Source: Cloeon dipterum (taxonomy: Eukaryota > Arthropoda > Insecta > Ephemeroptera > Baetidae). From it: DNA of 64,000 bases. The first letter of the stretch is position 1, and each line of letters begins with the position of its first letter. Positions 1-11,968 of the stretch are shown here, piece after piece. The notes below the pieces were generated by a model that saw nothing but the letters and a program-made list of their open reading frames with translations, did not search any database and was not told where the DNA came from. The DNA is taken from positions 41,623,681-41,687,680 of the forward strand of contig NC_088786.1 of NCBI RefSeq assembly GCF_949628265.1, written 5' to 3'. The position numbers and the translations under genes are program-made.

Positions 1-1320
1 TTGTTTAAATTAATATTTCTTAATCAAAAACTACTGTAACGGCACAAATTCTTGTCCATTTTTAGAAAGCTGCTGACCTGTATATATGTCAGATTGAATT
101 TACAATTATCGAAATAAAAATGTGTCGTGTAACGAGTTGACTAATCTGTTTCATTGCTATCATAATTGCTCAATCAAAATGCAATAATTATTGAGAAACA
201 GAGTTGATAACTTAAAGTTATCACAAATGAAATTGACGTATTTGAAAAGTGCTACCACTCGAGGTTGTTTTAATTATATTCAACATGAAATTGACGTAGT
301 TTATAAAAAGTCGATGAACGCCTTTTCCTCCCACACATGATTTATTTTTAACGCTTAGTGTAAAACTCAAGGTTTGAATCGCATATCTCTTGGTCGTTTT
401 TTAGCACTTGAATCTCACAGCAATAATATTGCTCTGTCTGTAAAATAAAAATTGGGAAATCTGTTGTTTCTTGTTAGTCGCGTGAAATTGTGTTTTTCAA
501 TATATAATCAAATATTCCAAAGTATTTCATTCTAGTATGCAATTGGTTCGACTGCCATGAAGCGCAGGTTGCCTATTTTTTATGTGTTAACTTTGGTCCA
601 ATCAACGGGCCGCGATGGGAACGAATTGAGGCCAAAATATAATAGATTTTCAACCTTTTGACAAACAAATGCACTAACTCGGACACACGGAATGATGTCC
701 TTTTCACCTGCTTTTCTGACCCGATAAAATGACTATACATCACGCCGTGGTTTGAAAATCACACCATTTAACTTAAAAATCACGGAGACGCCGGAGACAA
801 ACTGCTTGTCTGGAAAGATGACAGAGATCCCCATTTTTATTTAGGATTCTCTCGTTAACAGCCATTTTAAAGTTCTCTAGTTTGACAGGAGATTCAAACT
901 GAAAATAATTATGAAATTAAATTTAAATTCAATGAAATCAATTTTATTAAAAAAGTCCAAAACGGATGTTGCTTTAAGCTTTGACCCTCGCAACGTTTGA
1001 ACCTTTTGGTCTGTAGCGGTTCTCGCAAACACTCGCGCAAAATAAGTTTATAAACTCTAGATGTCACTTTTAACTATATGATAAGCGAGTCGAATGCTAC
1101 CTTCCACCTTCACTGACCGCTCACCTGCGCTCACCCTCGCACGCATACGGTCATGTCCATGTCACCTGTTATCTCTCTGGCCGGGAGCATAAAGTCGCGT
1201 GCACATCTTTGACGCTTAGTATTAACTAATTGACCCAACGCAATTCCGGGTGTTAATTATGGATTTCTTAAACCTGATTATATACTACGAGTACAAAGGA
1301 ACAGACCCTTTCCATTTCCC
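1..1320. other. AT-rich intergenic DNA, no gene seen
   Basis: No open frame with coding character, splice pattern or recognisable protein similarity was seen on either strand. The stretch is AT-rich with a slightly more GC-rich patch around 1080-1200. Confidence 0.6.
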
Positions 1321-1324
1321 TTTG

Positions 1325-1486
1325 CTCGAACACTTGAACCCTTAGGTCGCTACTGCGCAGGCGTAATCTCCCACCTCTGACGTCACAGCCATGCCTCGTG
1401 CTCGGAATTGGCAGCTGATTGTCAGAGCTGTGACGTCAGTCGGACGACGCTTGCGCAGTAGCGACCGCAAAAGGTTCGAACGTTGC
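1325..1486. repeat. Foldback element with paired CRE-like TGACGTCA sites
   Basis: The arms are inverted repeats: GGTCGCTACTGCGCAGGCGT at 1345-1364 pairs with the reverse complement at 1447-1466 with one mismatch. A second paired block (CTGACGTCACAGC) lies inside. Outer arms with CGAA...CTTGAACC pair more loosely. The loop is about 37 bases. The shape is that of a foldback or MITE-type element; no coding content. Confidence 0.6.
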
Positions 1487-2925
1487 GTGGATTAATGCAA
1501 AGTGCTTTTTGCTTGTACGTCAAAAAATGGTTTTCGATCGGAAAAAATGTTTTTTGCACCTATTTTGACCCCCCTCAGAAATCGATTGGCAACAGCGTAG
1601 AGGCTTCTACAAGGTCGAGGTTTGTTGTTTAATGGCCAATCATTTTTTATCAGAAGGAAAAACCCTTCACATTAAAAGTGATTGACAGGTCTGACAGGTA
1701 GCTGAACTCAATAATTATAAGAATGTGCTAATTTGATAAAAATTTTATCAAGGGGTTTTCTAGGATGCTCAATACAATTTTTGACTAGTCAGAAAATAAG
1801 TTGCAACATGCGTCGCCAGAGTTTCAAGCCTGCTTATGTCGTTCATTAGTTTAATCAAATTTAATCTCTGAAACAGCGCAGCTAGGCACTTGAAATATTC
1901 TTCTAGGCATTGATTGATAAAAAAAATTGCAAACCTATAGTCTTCTAGGAGGACGAAATTAAGTGTTTGCGGTGGCATGTTTGAGAACTCTTATAGATAT
2001 CATCAAGTGTAGAATTTGGACTTTTCAAACAACAGTCAAGATATTAGATTCACAGTTCAAATTTGGCTCTTGAAAGTCATTAAATATATTCGCCCTGGTC
2101 CCAGTAGAACTGCGCAACTCTTAACAAACATTCAATTTTTAATTTTCCAATTGATTCTTGCCATTTTCTTGCAAACTAGGAAAATTGTGTTTGGTTGTTG
2201 AATGTTGCGCAATTTGACCGAGATATGGACGAATTTAACCTATATAACTCAGGTGTAAAGCTATTTAGAAATTAAAAACGGTGACAAATATTCAGATAAA
2301 AGGCCTGCGCACGGTAAAATACTGATTGTCTCTCCAAAAAATGCGAATCTAAGACGTAGTTATGTTTTTTGTCTGGAAAAAAGAATGCAAAGACTCAATT
2401 GTCCTATATCTTCTTTGATGAAGATTACAAATAATAAATGATCATTTGCTCATTTATTTAATCAACTCCGGGGCAAGATCAATCGGAATACAAGCAAATA
2501 ATAATCTTCACGCAAACGTCATAACTAATCAGCATCGAATGCCTGTGCACGCGGCAGCGAGACGTGAATAATTACAAAACGTCGTATGTAGGCATGTAGC
2601 ATTAGAATTTGCATCGTTTCTGGCTGTGAGCGGTCAGAATTATTCATTTTAAAACCTAATGGCGGCCAGTGAGTAAGCGGAAAATTGGACCAGAAAAATG
2701 ATTAACAATGTCAGGTGACACGAAATAAATAACACGAGATAAATAATCTAATCTGTTTTAAAATGTACTCCGCAGTGACCCTCAGGAAATGATGAAATGT
2801 TTCAATTTATAAATTAAACAAACTGAATTTCTTTCGGTCAATAAATTAGAAAAGCAGACATTAAAACAAATATCGCTTAGACTAAAGTGCTTTTTGTATG
2901 TTATTACTACGTCTCTAAATCTAAA
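1487..2925. other. AT-rich intergenic DNA, no gene seen
   Basis: Only short open frames without coding character are present. Nothing here could be assigned to a gene or repeat. Confidence 0.55.
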
Positions 2926-2929
2926 TCTG

Positions 2930-3136
2930 GGGTCCCTCCTGCCCTTGAGACTACACTAGACCATCTGGCCCTTGAGACAACTTCGGTCCATCTGATACCT
3001 CATATCATGAGTTTCAGCGGGTTGCTCGCTAATACTGCAAATGCCTAATTTCTCCATAAATGTGATTTTTTGTGATAATATCATGTTTCTTAATGTTTTG
3101 ACCTGTTAAGGAGAAATAAACAGAATTGAATTGAAT
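2930..3136 (+). mobile_element. Possible 3' end of a non-LTR retrotransposon
   Basis: The stretch ends in a polyadenylation-like AATAAA followed by a short GAATT-repeat tail (AATTGAATTGAATT), the usual 3' signature of Jockey/CR1-like LINEs in arthropods. The sequence before it reads like a degenerate 3' UTR. No reverse transcriptase frame is attached, so this would be a 5'-truncated insertion. The assignment rests on the tail alone. Confidence 0.3.
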
Positions 3137-3139
3137 TTC

Positions 3140-3690
3140 CTTACGCCGAAACAGTCAGGTCCATATTCTCCTCTTTCGACTTGTCTCGCCACCCTCCTCC
3201 ACGCCTGCGAATTTCGTCAGGATCTCAGGAGGTGCCCTTCGCATTAAAAACATCGCGGAACTCCCGGGGGCCCTTTGGGACTTTTGGCGGTTTCCCTTCG
3301 TTTCATTAAACGGGAACGTATCTTCCCCGGGTGCACTCGACGTCCACCACCTCCTACGTGAATTTGGTCCCAATCATCCCCGATCCCCCTAAGCTCGTGC
3401 TACGAATCGAGACTTTCAGGGTTTTCCGGCGCGGGCTGCCTCCGGGGGTCCGTACGAACAAATTCCCCCCATTTGAATAACACGGTTTTCGCTGCCCATT
3501 TTGGCATCAAATTCGCAACCTCCGTTTCTCCACGAGGGGCCCTCGGGCGCGACGCCTCCCATTGGCGAAAATGGTCCTTCGGCTTCATCACGACTCTTAT
3601 CTCGAATTCGCAAGTGCAATTATTTAATAACATAAATTCATGTTGAAGATCAAATGTATTGTGAACAATTTGGACTTCGCTCATAGTTGA
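3140..3690 (-). other. GC-rich block with a 94-codon open frame, origin unknown
   Basis: This island is much more GC-rich than its surroundings. The longest minus frame (3400-3684) starts with a methionine next to AT-rich DNA and has low-complexity Arg/Pro-rich sequence. I recognise no domain. It may be repeat-derived or a fragment of an exon; it may equally be a chance frame in GC-rich DNA. Confidence 0.2.
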
Positions 3691-4082
3691 AAGGCAATCA
3701 GAAGATAGATTAACAATAACATAGCCAAAAAAATCGATATATTCTAATCGATTTATATCAATATTTTTACAATATTTACATACTAATAAAACGTTAACCT
3801 AGCACTAATTAGCAGAATTGTAGTCGTACTTATAGTTTATAATATTTGTAATTGTAACTGGACTAATTGTAGGTTTAGGAGAAGCAATCAAACACCGGCA
3901 CTTTGCTTGCTGACTGACTCCTAACTGACTTTATTCACGCCCCACGCATGCTCCCTAACGCACTCTCTCAATCGTGCGGGAATAGTTCAAAAGTTAGAAT
4001 AGTGAATATATGTAACATAATATACGATGACATATTTCAGCGATATTATTTCAACCACCGTATTTTCTTCTGATAGAAAATA

Positions 4083-4299
4083 ATATTCGTTCGTGCCGCG
4101 CAAATTTGATCAATCTCGCCCCGCCCACTTTTTAATCCCTCTCCATCGCGCAAACCAGTCAGCTTGGCTCCACGTGGTAGAACTCTCCTATAGGACTATC
4201 ACCTAGAGCTAACTCCTACAAACTGACTCGTTTGCGCGATGGAGAGGGATTACAAGTGGGTATGGGGCGTGGGGTTGATCAAAGTCACCAACGAATATA
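4083..4299. mobile_element. Foldback MITE, family 1, copy 1
   Basis: Terminal inverted repeats begin ATTCGTTCGTGCCGCG on the left and end in ACGAATA on the right. Sub-terminal blocks pair across the element: CCCTCTCCATCGCGCAAAC near 4139 with GTTTGCGCGATGGAGAGGG near 4230. Two further copies sit in introns of the Rumi gene (about 29,660 and 30,520). There is no coding capacity, so mobility would need an outside transposase. Confidence 0.7.
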
Positions 4300-6149
4300 A
4301 AAAGCCTGTGGCGCGCGTTTTGTTAAATTAAGCCTGAAAAATTGTGTTGATTTTATACTATGGAGGAGTCACTGATGATTACATTTTTTTGCATGGTAAG
4401 GTGTAATCCATACAGGTATTCTTCAATTTTGTAAGGTAAGCGATAAAATAATGGCCGTGAAAACCCCTGCAAGCAAGGATAACTTTAGGCTGACTATTAT
4501 TTGTTTTATCAATTAAAAATCTTTTATCAAGTTCTGCAATATTACCAGGATTCGCCAATTTTGCAAAGTGCAAAAGTTCACTACTGTTTTATTGCGCAAA
4601 AACTAGCTGGGGAAAAACCTGCAGAAGTTTGGGAGTTTTCCACATTTTAACGAATTTAGTTTCACTATTGCGCCAAAAACATTCAGAAATTTTGGAAAAT
4701 TACGATTCATGTTAAAATTTATGGTCTTTTGGCTAAACCATTGTGCTTTGATGCTGACTTTGTAAAAATCCCAATCTTCGGTTTTTGATATTTTGCGCAT
4801 TTTCCCGAAACACATTATTTATTCAAGATCAGAAATTCTAATGATGGATGACCAAAAAAGGGATTTGTTTTAATTTAAGATGAAATTCCACTTTTATTGT
4901 GTTAAATTAAAAAATATGAGGAAAACCTCAAAACCGGTGGTTTTCCAGCGTGTTTTGCGCATTGAAATATTGGCGAACCCTGGGGATAACCGGGGGGAGC
5001 GCTTCCGCAGGTTAAAAAATCGTTAGAGGGCAATTTTATTCGTAGAGTCCAAGTCTGACGTGGCCTTTTTATCTTGCAGTTGGTTACTGTTGGCTACCAC
5101 GAGCACTCTTCTTGGTTTCAACCTCTTTAAGGTTTGTAACGCACTGCCCGGTCTAGGGTTCGGGACTTGTGCTAGTGCGCTACACCGGTTAGCACTCTAG
5201 GTGCTTGCCGGATTTGGCCTTTCTGGACCGCGTGCCGCACTCCCGTGGGGCGGCAGCGTGTTCCCTAACTTAAGCTTGGGTTCGTCTGGACTCGACGACG
5301 CAAGCCGGACACTAACCAAGTCCTTCGCACTTGGGAGGATGGTTGTGTCCTCGGCCCTCCAACACTGCCTGAAGGGCAGTGCCAAAAGAGGAACTTTACG
5401 CAAATTGCAAATCCTAAGTCTAACTTGCAAATTAACTACAAATGAGAGATCTAGGATAATACAAACTACTCCTATTTGTTGGCACTCGGGTTTATTAAAA
5501 TCCACGTCCGCCTCACTCCGCGGCTCGCGTACAACTGCCCCCTCCTCACTCTTCGAGTGCAGGGAGGGGCGCATGAAAACATATAGTTCAGGGGAAATTA
5601 CAAAGATGCGCTGCAGGTTTTTTCAGTATAGTTGTTAACTTTACTAACGTTCGAGGACAAAATTAATACCGTTTTTGCGTGAAATTGAATAATTGATGGT
5701 TAAATAAGGGCGCTAAAAGAAGTTATTACAAGCTTAGCGCTCGATAAACTAAGCACACGCTTAGACATGGCTGTGAATTCGATTTGAGAGCCTTGCGAAT
5801 TTTACGCTGTGGTTTTTGTCTCGTTAATGTCGATTAGGCAGAGAAAACGGGATATTATAATGCTCTCGTTTCCCTTACGATTGCTGTGACAGCAGCAAAC
5901 CAAATTGTGTATGTATATATTCGGCTTTCCAAGCGAATTTCATAGACTCCTCTAATAAGCTTCCCCTCACACTTGCATTAATTCGGTCTCATTCAAAAGT
6001 TACACGCTCCCTCAACCAAATGCAACAATAACAAAATCTATACATTCCTTATTTCTCGTTACGGAGCCACGAAGAGCGAGCAAAACGACGTTTGGCGCGC
6101 ACTATTCTTTTTTTTCGTGATTTACGGTGGAATTTGTTATCTAACACCC
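4300..6149. other. AT-rich DNA with an unassigned GC-richer block
   Basis: Between 4600 and 5000 are short motifs (TTTTGCGCAT, AAAACC) that recur in the E2F introns and look like debris of one old repeat. From about 5040 to 5640 the DNA is GC-richer and open on both strands (145 codons plus, 125 codons minus). Neither translation has a recognisable domain, so I treat the block as probable repeat sequence. Confidence 0.4.
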
Positions 6150-6510
6150 GACGTGTCGTGCATATAGATTTCTTGCAAAATAAATGAGCTTTCCAGTGGC
6201 GTGCTTAAATAATTTTTAGCCTCAATCTTACTAATAGCGGGCGCACGCAGGAAAATAGTTATTTTTATATTCGTCATTTTTTGAAACTGCAAATCTCGGG
6301 TTGTAACCATTAAAATAGCAAAAACTACCCACCGTTGGTTTGTACCCGAGGTTTGAAGTTAACAAAAATAACGAAATCAGAACAATACATATTTTTTTAA
6401 TTTTTTGGCCGCAATTTTTTATAAATTTCGAAGCCATACAATTTTTTAAGCAAACCACTGGAAAGCTCGTTTATTTTACAAGAAAATCATATGCATGACA
6501 TGTATAGGGT
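6150..6510. mobile_element. Element with about 60-bp terminal inverted repeats
   Basis: The left end (6150-6211, containing GAGCTTTCCAGTGG) matches the reverse complement of the right end (about 6449-6510, containing CCACTGGAAAGCTC). The match extends outwards through a GCATATxxATTTTCTTG-like stretch. The interior is AT-rich and non-coding. It lies just upstream of the first caspase gene. It looks like a non-autonomous DNA transposon. Confidence 0.6.
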
Positions 6511-6780
6511 TACAGATCAAATTCCGCCACTGCAAAAAAAATAAAAAGCGCGCGCGAGATGTCGTTTTGCTCGCTGTGAACAGGGAACGGAATTTCGAAC
6601 AGATTTCGTTTTAGTTGCGTTTGGTCGGGGAAGAGAGTTGATTGCTGCCAAATTCATGCAAGTTCCGACACCCATCCGACCAATACCAAAGTAGGTTTTC
6701 AATTTTACGAACTTTGTTTCCCCATCCTGAATTTTATTATTAGAGGCGTTTCATAGGGTGTAACCTGAAATTTAGAACAA
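6470..6780. repeat. Upstream flank shared by caspase units 1 and 2, copy 1
   Basis: This segment aligns with 9270-9480: both contain GGGTTACAGATCAAA, a run of GCGCGCGCG, TTTTGCTCGCTGTG, TTGCTGC and CCGACCAAT in the same order. It shows that the gene duplication included upstream, probably promoter, sequence. Confidence 0.6.
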
Positions 6781-7108
6781 AAATTTTGGGAGCATTTTTT
6801 GGAAATCGCAATTTTTGAATTCTTGTGATGTGATTTCATGAGGAGATTTTCATGATTTTGCGTGGTGAGGGAATCTAACTTATAAGAATTTTTATTGTGA
6901 TATTAACGGCGCGCAACGATTAGGTTTGTTATCTTTATTATTATTATATATATACATATATATAAACTAATAAATAGATCACAAACCTAATCGATGCACT
7001 CCATTAATATCAAGATAATAATTCTTTCAGATCCCTTGTACCACAGTTTTACTACTTTTTTCGAAGGATATTAAGAAAGAAATTAAGTATTGGTTTCCAA
7101 ACGCCCTC

Positions 7109-8339
7109 ATGATGGATCGACCTAAGTTATCTACTGCCAATCTTGGTAAATTCGGCAAAACAAATGCAGACAAGTATTGAATTATATGACTGTAAAAGCG
7201 ATCATACAATTTTATATAAACAGCGTGTTCGTCCTCGTTGCACATTGGGACTTTAGAGATGCTGAAAAAACAGAAACAGTTAGATGGTCGGATCACCAAG
7301 ACGTACAAAATCTGAGAAATACGTTTGAGAAGAACCGTAACTGCCAATTCAGGGACATTTTGTCTCCGAAAAAAGAAATTTTGCTCAATCTTCTCGCTGA
7401 CGAAAATAAGCTCTTGCAACACTTCTCTTCTTACGGTACTGTAATCACAAAAGTGGCATTTATTTATATATAAATCGATTAATTATTCTTCATTTGTCCA
7501 GAATTACCATCAGTTTTCATTCTCATCATTCTATCGCACGGTGATGGACATGGAAAAATTTATACCGATCACTTGAAAGCGGAAAGTCGCAATTATGATA
7601 GCTTCACCACAACTGAGATATTTGAATCTATGAAAACTTCGACCGCTCTCGAGAGCTGCATCAAATTTGTTGTCAACAGCGTGAGTTTCAAATTTCTAGA
7701 TGCATTCGAAAGTAATTTTGATGCAAACATAACAGCCTTCGCAAGGTTGTTTCGACATCTCACCATTCGACAAAAGCTATTGGGAAAAGAAAAGCTCTTC
7801 ATGCACGCCGAAAATGTCAAATCTCTTTGTGTTTTTTGCAACCGTACAAGGTCAATTTAAAAAATATATTCCTTCCGAGAAAATGGTTAAAATAATTTTT
7901 AGGCTTTATAGAGGACATTGGAGACACTTGGACCGTGAAGGCGATTTGCGAAGTTTTCAACTCACTGGAAAAGAACGAACCGCTATCATCTGTGATAGCG
8001 AAGATTCAGGTTAAATTTTGTCACCTCGCCAAAATGAAAGCTTTCGATGTCGTATCATATACAAATCAAGTTAAAAAAGATCACAGTCTCATCATTTACG
8101 CTTCAAAGTATAATTTTACAATTGACTCCTTAAAGGGAAATTTAAAATTTTTGTCAAACAGTCTCAAGAGAAAACCAACCTGCAGATCACTCAGAAATAA
8201 ATCAAGTCACAAAACGGAAGCCAATGAGGATATCTACACTCGATATCTTAACGAGAATATTCTGGGGATCAAGGCTGATAAGGGAATATTATCAGCGTTC
8301 GTCATGGAAAACGATAGCCAGTCCGCATCATCATTATAA
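7109..8339 (+). CDS. Stand-alone caspase homologue with catalytic Cys replaced by Ser
   Basis: Five exons can be joined in phase: 7109-7173, 7224-7435, 7502-7680, 7736-7850 and 7903-8339, giving 335 residues. The order is that of a peptidase C14 domain: large-subunit strand VFVLVAHWDF, a helix rich in charged residues, the catalytic-His strand VFILIILSHGD (His105), then the active-site loop. Where active relatives have PCRG or QACRG, this protein has PSQG (Ser154), with a Cys three residues later. A small-subunit strand (NLFVFFATVQ) and helix follow. The tail of about 80 basic and polar residues is unlike a prodomain. An upstream exon equivalent to that of unit 2 is degenerate here (stop codon near 6860), so the start is set at the paired ATG codons; the reading frame is open further upstream to the acceptor. 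It is probably a pseudo-enzyme with a regulatory role (inference), or a gene in decay. Confidence 0.75.
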
Positions 8340-9265
8340 CGCCTGCTTTGTACCGCGGGAACCATTGCGCATTTCTCAACAATCAAACGCTTGTTGCAAG
8401 AATAGGGCAACAATTTATTTGACAGTGATAATCTAGGTGTTTGTTGAGCGATGCGCAATTTTACCGCGACCAGGACGTTTTGTATGTGACGTCCTTTACT
8501 TGGATATTTGCTCATATGTATTCCTGTTTGCACCCAACCACATTGCCAAAAAACAAATATTTGCAACTTTTTTGGATATCACAAAATATATTTGACAAAG
8601 TTTGAAATTTTAAAACTTCCGTCATCGCAGCACACATTGGTTTATTGATATGTTGATTTATGATCATAAAGAAGTGTCGCAATCACCATGTTTCATGAAA
8701 ATATTCCTGGAATATTATGTGATATTAATTAATGATTTATTAAACGCAAAATATGCGTGCAACACACTCTGCATCAAAAATTTAATCAATTTTTACAAAT
8801 TTTCGCTGCTTTCTCTCAAAGTAAGTTTTCTTGCTGTACACTTTTGGTGATGATATTTTTCACAAGTACCTCCACAGAATTTACATCTACAATCATTATT
8901 AGGTTCATGTGATATTATTTAATTTGTATTTTTATGAGTAAGAATAAACACCAAATAAATATTTGCCGGAAAATTTGGTTGAAATCTAAGAAACAAGGCC
9001 GACTCGAGTTCAGAAAATTAAATTGAACGGGAGCAACTATACTTACTCACTCTTTCTCCACGTTTGCTCGAACTCCACTGCCCATTATTCCACTCCGCGT
9101 GCACAAGCCAGCGCATAATAAATATGTAGCTTGTGCTCCTGCGCCCGCAGTATCAGTTGCTATCACTATGCACATATTTGCATGTAATGTTTGAAATAAA
9201 CATCTGAGAAGCAATTGATGATATGGATAATCTATTTTATTATCTCATTGCACCCGGTGTCACTC
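8340..9265. other. AT-rich spacer between caspase units
   Basis: No gene was found. The stretch contains 3' flanking sequence of the first caspase homologue and AT-rich DNA; short plus-strand frames here have no coding character. Confidence 0.5.
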
Positions 9266-9269
9266 TGCC

Positions 9270-9480
9270 TCTGTGGGGTTACGGGGTTACAGATCAAAAT
9301 CCGCTGTAAATCACGAATATAATGAACAAGAGCGCGCGCGGATAATCATTTTGCTCGCTGTGCGCGACTCCCAAGCGAGAATGGAATTTTCGTTTTTGTC
9401 GCGTTTGTTGGAAATGGGAAGGTAGCCTGAGATTGCTGCTAAGTTTGTGCAACTTCCGACTCCCAGCCGACCAATGACAA
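9270..9480. repeat. Upstream flank shared by caspase units 1 and 2, copy 2
   Basis: This is the counterpart of 6470-6780, in the same orientation with small indels. After it, roughly 9480-9990 has no counterpart upstream of unit 1 and looks like an insertion. That insertion contains TATAAAAAAG near 9559 and a 146-codon open frame (9500-9940) without a recognisable domain. Confidence 0.55.
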
Positions 9481-10053
9481 AGGATTTGACACCTATGACA
9501 TGGCACTTTGGCCGGGAATCTCCATCGGTGACGTCATAAGGTGGCACGCGTGGAACCGGTATAAAAAAGTGCCATGCGCATTTCGCCGAATCTGCGGTGC
9601 ACTGCGATCTAGGGTAATCGCGTTGATACCAAATCTGATAGAAGACCGCGCGAAATTGGTGCTTTTATTTGCGGATGATAACTTCTTGTTGCCAGGAGTG
9701 ATAGCGATCAAAAGATGCGCCGTTACCTTATCTCGTCTCTGTTATTCCTTCAACTCGCAGTGGTGCATAGGGGCTTGGAAGTATATCAAAGAGAAAACAA
9801 ATACTAGGGCAGCCAGTGCAAGCTGCCGGTATCCGGATATTTCCGTACTTGTCCAAATTTTTCGGTTCCGAATTAAATCTCCAAAAAGAGAAAGAAAGGA
9901 ATCCCGGGATTTTTGGTTATTTCAGTTTAACCTGAAATGAATCTTCGGGTTAACTTATCAAATATGTAGTTAATACCAAGTCATTGGCTTAGCGTGCACT
10001 CATAAACAAGAGCTTATTCCGAATCACTGCTTGCTGCTTTGCACCATTTCAGA

Positions 10054-10847
10054 ATGCGTGAATTAATTTCACGAGAAGATTATCTAGCGTTACAATTCCA
10101 CGCGGTGAGGGCCGTCAAACTTATCAACGAGTTAGGGTTAGATATAAACGTAATCGATACGCTCTGTTAATTTGACAAAACATTTCTTTCAGATCATGAT
10201 TGCATTAATTAACAGTGTTTGGAAGCTAAGTACGAAAAAATATTACTATTGGTTACCAAAAACCACCCTCGGCATCGTGAAGGATCGACCTCAGTTACGT
10301 GCCAAGCTTGGTAAATTCGTCAAATCAACAAATGCAGACAAGTACTAAATTTTGTGACTATGTAAAATTTAAGTGATCATAATATTTTATATAAACAGCG
10401 TGTTCGTCCTCGTTGCTCATTGGGACTTTAGAGATGCTGAAAAAACAGAAACGGTTAGATGGTCGGATCACCAAGACGTACAAAATCTGAGAAATACGTT
10501 CGAGAAGAACCGTAACTGCCAATTCAGGGACATTTTGTCTCCGAAAAAAGAAATTTTGCTCAATCTTCTCGCTGACGAAAATAAGCTCTTGCAACACTTC
10601 TCTTCTTCCGGTACGGTACAAAAAAGATAATTAATAATAAAAATCGATTAATTATTCTTTATATCCAGAATTACCATCAGTTTTCATTCTCATCATTCTA
10701 TCGCACGGTGATGGACATGGAAAAATTTATACCGATCACTTCAAAGCAGACGGTCGCAATTATGATAGCTTCACTACGACCGAGATATTTAAATCCATGG
10801 AAACTGCCACTACTCTTGGAAGCTGCATCAAATTTGTTATCAACAGC
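10054..10847 (+). pseudogene. Truncated caspase homologue (large-subunit half only)
   Basis: Four phased exons are present: 10054-10104, 10193-10341, 10399-10610 and 10669-10847, encoding about 197 residues from MRELISREDY. The third exon is identical in protein sequence to that of unit 1 except for one residue at its end, so the duplication is recent. The catalytic-His motif LSHGD is intact. After the fourth exon the donor and the first bases of the intron match unit 1, but the exon with the active-site Cys and the whole small subunit are missing. They are replaced by unrelated AT-rich DNA with a LINE-like tail. The product cannot be a functional caspase. It could act as a decoy if expressed, but is most likely a broken copy. 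Its first exon gives the best view of the family's original N-terminus. Confidence 0.7.
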
Positions 10848-10864
10848 GTGAGTTTCAAATTTCT

Positions 10865-11150
10865 AGATCAATACACCAGTTGTATAGAGGGCGACACTTC
10901 AATTTTCAGGAATATAACAATTTTATGAGAGAAATGCTCTTAAGGTCTTTTATCGTGCGTACACGCATGTTCTAGATCTAGTTCAAAATATTGTACGTTA
11001 TTTATCGCTCATATGCCCGCTTCATGAATGAATAATGTTTATCTACTGATTAAATCAATGTTGTAAAACATTGTATATATTTAATATGTATATATTGACA
11101 AAAATTGTACATACTATGGACTATGGGTTTAATAAAGATAAGATAATTTT
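10865..11150 (+). mobile_element. Probable LINE 3' tail inserted in caspase unit 2
   Basis: The sequence replacing the lost exons is AT-rich and ends AATAAAGATAAGATAA, a simple A-rich repeat typical of LINE 3' ends. No protein-coding part remains. The insertion point coincides with the loss of the unit 2 small subunit. Confidence 0.35.
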
Positions 11151-11212
11151 GAATTCAAATTATAACTAACCCAAACCCTGTTCAAATCCGTACCTTGTCT
11201 ATTCTAGACATG

Positions 11213-11570
11213 TTATATCCGCCTTAACATAACCTCTGGCATTATTCAAAGATAAATCCAGTTCATTTTCTCCCAAATCAGCAGAAGACAGTTCGTTGAG
11301 GCCTGCTCCTGCAAGTGCAGATTAATAATGTGATTCCCGGCTTAAATGTCTATTACAAATCCGGCCCATAGAGCACCGCAGGAGCCCCTCGACCGAACCC
11401 GTTCCTGATTTCCCTTTTATAAAAATCAGTAAAGTTCCCCATTTCTGCGTATAATTCCAGCAATACCTCGGTCAATTTCGCCGCCTCGACAGCAGTTGGC
11501 GAAAGGGTTGGCGCAAAAGCACCTGTTTGGAGGCCTGAAGAGCCCAAAGGGTGCAGCCACTTATTCATTA
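11213..11570 (-). other. Orphan coding-like block, function unknown
   Basis: A 71-codon minus frame (11353-11568) has balanced amino-acid use and includes the stretch LTEVLLELYAEMGNF. A second open stretch with coding character (LNELSSADLGENELDLSL) lies just downstream on the same strand, ending near 11213. The two might be exons, but the phases I tried do not join cleanly. No family recognised; a retroelement or gene fragment is possible. Confidence 0.25.
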
Positions 11571-11968
11571 CATATGTATAACCAAAATTTTTTGTTTGCT
11601 TGCAGGCTGAACGAACCTAGGTCATATCGCCCCATCATCATCGTGTATTAATTAATATCGCTGAACATGAGTGGCTGTTTATAAAGAATAAGTCATAACA
11701 CAAATGTAAGAAATTCATATTTTTTATCATTTAAACATTCCACAATATTTTTTGCAGGACCAAGAACATCTGCTTTTCTTTTAATGGAACTCTAGAGTTA
11801 CGGGCTATCGCAGAGGGAAATAAATCAAAATTCATATAAGCCCTATGTTAATTATTGTTTTTAAACAATAAAATAGGATGGACAACGAATTTGTTGAAGC
11901 GGGTATAAAGATAGGTATATATTTATAATATGTGTATAATTTTCACTTTCAATTTTTGTAGAACTAAA

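Noticed and set aside
5197-5638. Overlapping 125- and 145-codon frames on opposite strands
   Set aside because: Neither has a domain or splice partner; openness on both strands indicates base composition or repeat origin.
9500-9940. 146-codon plus frame between caspase units, with a TATAAAAAAG nearby
   Set aside because: No recognisable domain, no homologous copy in unit 1 and biased composition; kept only as an insertion.
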